Part shown: one piece after another, positions 14,273 to 15,667 of the stretch
Layout: each line of letters begins with the position of its first letter
How positions within the stretch are numbered: the stretch's first letter is position 1
Assembly (NCBI GenBank): GCA_937925525.1
Contig: CALALS010000244.1
Coordinates: 1 to 15,667 of the forward strand
Length of the DNA: 15,667 nucleotides
Source of the DNA: an uncultured Flavobacteriales bacterium
GTDB lineage: Bacteria; Bacteroidota; Bacteroidia; Flavobacteriales_E; Vicingaceae
Direction: 5' to 3'
Notes under the pieces: generated by a model
Databases searched by the model: none
What the model was told of the DNA's origin: nothing
What the model saw: the letters and a program-made list of their open reading frames with translations, nothing else
Program-made: the position numbers and the translations under genes

Positions 14273-15139
14273 ATGAGGCAACTGAAAATTAGCAAACAAA
14301 TCACCAATCGTGATACCGTTTCGTTTGAAAAATATCTTCAGGATATAGGAAAAGAAGAACTAATCACTGCAGAAGAAGAAGTTGCTCTAGCAAAAAGAAT
14401 CAAAAAAGGTGACCAAAAAGCACTGGAAAGACTGGTAAAGGCTAATTTAAGATTTGTTGTTTCTGTTTCTAAACAATATCAAAATAACGGTTTAACATTA
14501 TCTGACTTAGTAAACGAAGGAAACCTTGGTTTAATTAAGGCAGCACAACGATTTGACGAAACAAGAGGTTTTAAATTTATTTCTTATGCCGTTTGGTGGA
14601 TTCGTCAATCTATACTTCAAGCATTAGCAGAACAAGCTAGAATTGTCAGATTGCCATTAAACAAAATTGGTTCTATCAATAAAGTAAATAAAGCCTTTTC
14701 AAAACTTGAGCAAGAGTTTGAGAGAGAGCCAACCAGTTCAGAACTTTCTGCTGTATTAGAGATGAATGAAGATGAAGTAAAAGATACTTTTTCGTATTCC
14801 GGAAAACACTTATCAATGGATGCTCCACTTTCTTCTGATGAAGACAGCAGTGATATGTATGATGTTTTGAAAAGCGAAGACAGCCCAAGACCTGACAAAC
14901 AACTTTTAACTGAATCATTAAGAAAAGAAATTGAAAGAGCCCTATCTACTTTAACAGAAAGAGAAGCTCAAGTGATAAGATATTATTTTGGTCTTGATGG
15001 TGGACACCCGCTTTCATTAGAAGAGGTTGGTGAAAAATTTGAATTAACAAGAGAAAGAGTTCGCCAAATAAAAGAAAAAGCACTTAGAAGACTTAAACAC
15101 GGTTCAAGGTGTAAGCTACTTAAATCGTATTTAGGTTAG
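14273..15139 (+). CDS. rpoD: Primary RNA polymerase sigma factor (RpoD/SigA, Bacteroidota type)
   Basis: This is the housekeeping sigma factor that directs RNA polymerase to most promoters. At 288 residues it has the compact Bacteroidota form, lacking region 1.1 and the long non-conserved insert of E. coli RpoD. Region 1.2 is at about 16-48 (SFEKYLQDIGKEELITAEEE). Region 2 is at about 50-120, with ANLRFVVSVSKQYQNNGLTL, DLVNEGNLGLIKAAQRFD and the region 2.3/2.4 segment GFKFISYAVWWIRQSI. Region 3 spans about 128-205. Region 4 is at about 219-272, with LTEREAQVIRYYFGL and a helix-turn-helix EVGEKFELTRERVRQIKEKALRRL. Proteins of this type recognise the TTTG and TAnnTTTG promoters that recur through this window. 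A terminator lies on each side, so it is probably monocistronic. Confidence 0.95.
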   Translation: MRQLKISKQITNRDTVSFEKYLQDIGKEELITAEEEVALAKRIKKGDQKALERLVKANLRFVVSVSKQYQNNGLTLSDLVNEGNLGLIKAAQRFDETRGFKFISYAVWWIRQSILQALAEQARIVRLPLNKIGSINKVNKAFSKLEQEFEREPTSSELSAVLEMNEDEVKDTFSYSGKHLSMDAPLSSDEDSSDMYDVLKSEDSPRPDKQLLTESLRKEIERALSTLTEREAQVIRYYFGLDGGHPLSLEEVGEKFELTRERVRQIKEKALRRLKHGSRCKLLKSYLG

Positions 15140-15173
15140 TTAGGTTTATTTCATAATTTATAGTTTAGCAGTT

Positions 15174-15202
15174 GCGGATGGCAGAAATGTCATCCGTTTT
15201 TT
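15174..15202 (+). terminator. Intrinsic terminator after the sigma-factor gene, GAAA tetraloop
   Basis: CGGATGGCA (15175-15183) pairs with TGTCATCCG (15188-15196), with one G-T pair, closing a GAAA loop (a stable GNRA type), followed by six Ts (15197-15202). It lies 35 bases after the stop codon and only 15 bases before the rpe ATG. Confidence 0.9.
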
Positions 15203-15203
15203 G

Positions 15204-15211
15204 TTTCTTTG
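15204..15211 (+). promoter_or_regulatory. Weak rpe -7-like element (TTTCTTTG)
   Basis: TTTCTTTG matches TAnnTTTG at all fixed positions except the A, and ends six bases before the rpe ATG. Since a terminator lies just upstream, rpe needs some promoter here. No -33 TTTG is at the right spacing. If real, the mRNA would be leaderless. Confidence 0.3.
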
Positions 15212-15217
15212 TTCTCC

Positions 15218-15667
15218 ATGAGTACAATTGTTTCTCCTTCCATCCTGTCTGCTGATTTTTCTAATCTTGGAAAAGATGTTGAAATGCTTCACAAATCTGA
15301 TTGTGACTGGATTCATATTGATGTTATGGATGGTGTTTTTGTTCCTAACATTTCCTTTGGTTTACCTGTAATTAAGTCTATCAGAAAATATACTGACAAG
15401 CCATTTGACGTCCACTTGATGATTCAAAATTCTGATGATTTTCTAGAGGACTTTAAAAGTGTAGGAGCAGATATGCTAACAGTTCATTTAGAAGCTTGCA
15501 CTCACCTTCATAGAACCATATCAGAAATTAAAAAACTTGGAATGAAAGCAGGAGTTGCGTTAAACCCTCATACTCCCGTTAGTTCACTTGAGGAAATAAT
15601 CTCTGATTTGGATTTAGTACTCATCATGAGTGTAAATCCCGGTTTTGGCGGAAAAAAATTTATCCTG
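15218..15667 (+). CDS. rpe: Ribulose-phosphate 3-epimerase, 5' part
   Basis: Rpe interconverts ribulose 5-phosphate and xylulose 5-phosphate in the pentose phosphate pathway, using two catalytic aspartates and a divalent metal in a TIM barrel. The window holds the first 150 codons, out of about 215-220 usual, and ends exactly at a codon boundary. Visible motifs are the start STIVSPSILSADFSNLG, the metal-binding and catalytic HIDVMDGVFVPNISFG, DVHLMI, the GVALNPHTPV strand, and the phosphate-binding MSVNPGFGG. The ATG at 15218 gives the standard N-terminus. The gene starts just after the sigma-factor terminator, so it is probably a separate transcription unit. The C-terminal end lies outside the window. 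Confidence 0.96.
   Translation, partial: MSTIVSPSILSADFSNLGKDVEMLHKSDCDWIHIDVMDGVFVPNISFGLPVIKSIRKYTDKPFDVHLMIQNSDDFLEDFKSVGADMLTVHLEACTHLHRTISEIKKLGMKAGVALNPHTPVSSLEEIISDLDLVLIMSVNPGFGGKKFIL

Overview
The window is a gene-dense stretch of chromosome from a low-GC member of the Bacteroidota. Four things support this. The primary sigma factor is the short (288 aa) Bacteroidota type. Promoters of the Bacteroidota form (TTTG, about 19-20 bases, TAnnTTTG) lie before many genes. There is a TamL-type outer-membrane lipoprotein. Shine-Dalgarno sites are almost absent. MiaE needs oxygen, so an aerobic organism is likely. I cannot name the genus. There is no CRISPR array, tRNA, rRNA or transposase, and no gene-free stretch longer than about 125 bases.

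Layout. Positions 1-2401 are the end of a thiamin thiazole operon: the tail of an unidentified gene (perhaps thiE), thiG, an inserted four-helix-bundle (S23/IVP family) gene, and thiH. Positions 2458-3409 hold a small two-helix membrane protein and miaE (tRNA hydroxylase). Positions 3406-4989 on the minus strand hold a SulP anion transporter that converges on miaE and diverges from ligA. Positions 5076-9505 hold ligA (NAD-dependent DNA ligase) and an overlapping tamL-like gene. Positions 9602-11538 hold a class I fructose-bisphosphate aldolase and accD. Positions 11613-14149 hold rpsO and pnp, each followed by a clear intrinsic terminator. Positions 14273-15667 hold the primary sigma factor gene, a terminator, and the first 150 codons of rpe.

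Most genes are housekeeping. The one accessory-looking object is the four-helix-bundle gene between thiG and thiH. It is bracketed by arrays of a degenerate heptamer (about ATDTGAG): four copies on the left and six inverted copies on the right. The arms could pair into a stem of about 30 bp with the ORF in the loop, the same plan as the intervening sequences of 23S rRNA that carry this protein family. The right arm lies inside thiH and encodes residues 7-20 of ThiH, so the insertion appears to have rebuilt the thiH start.

Promoter reading changes several starts. TAnnTTTG elements show that ligA (5076), the aldolase (9602), rpsO (11613) and sulP (GTG at 4989) start downstream of the longest open frames. 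They also suggest leaderless or very short-leader mRNAs for thiG and miaE. The tamL signal peptide is complete only if translation starts at a CTG (7085) overlapping the ligA stop.
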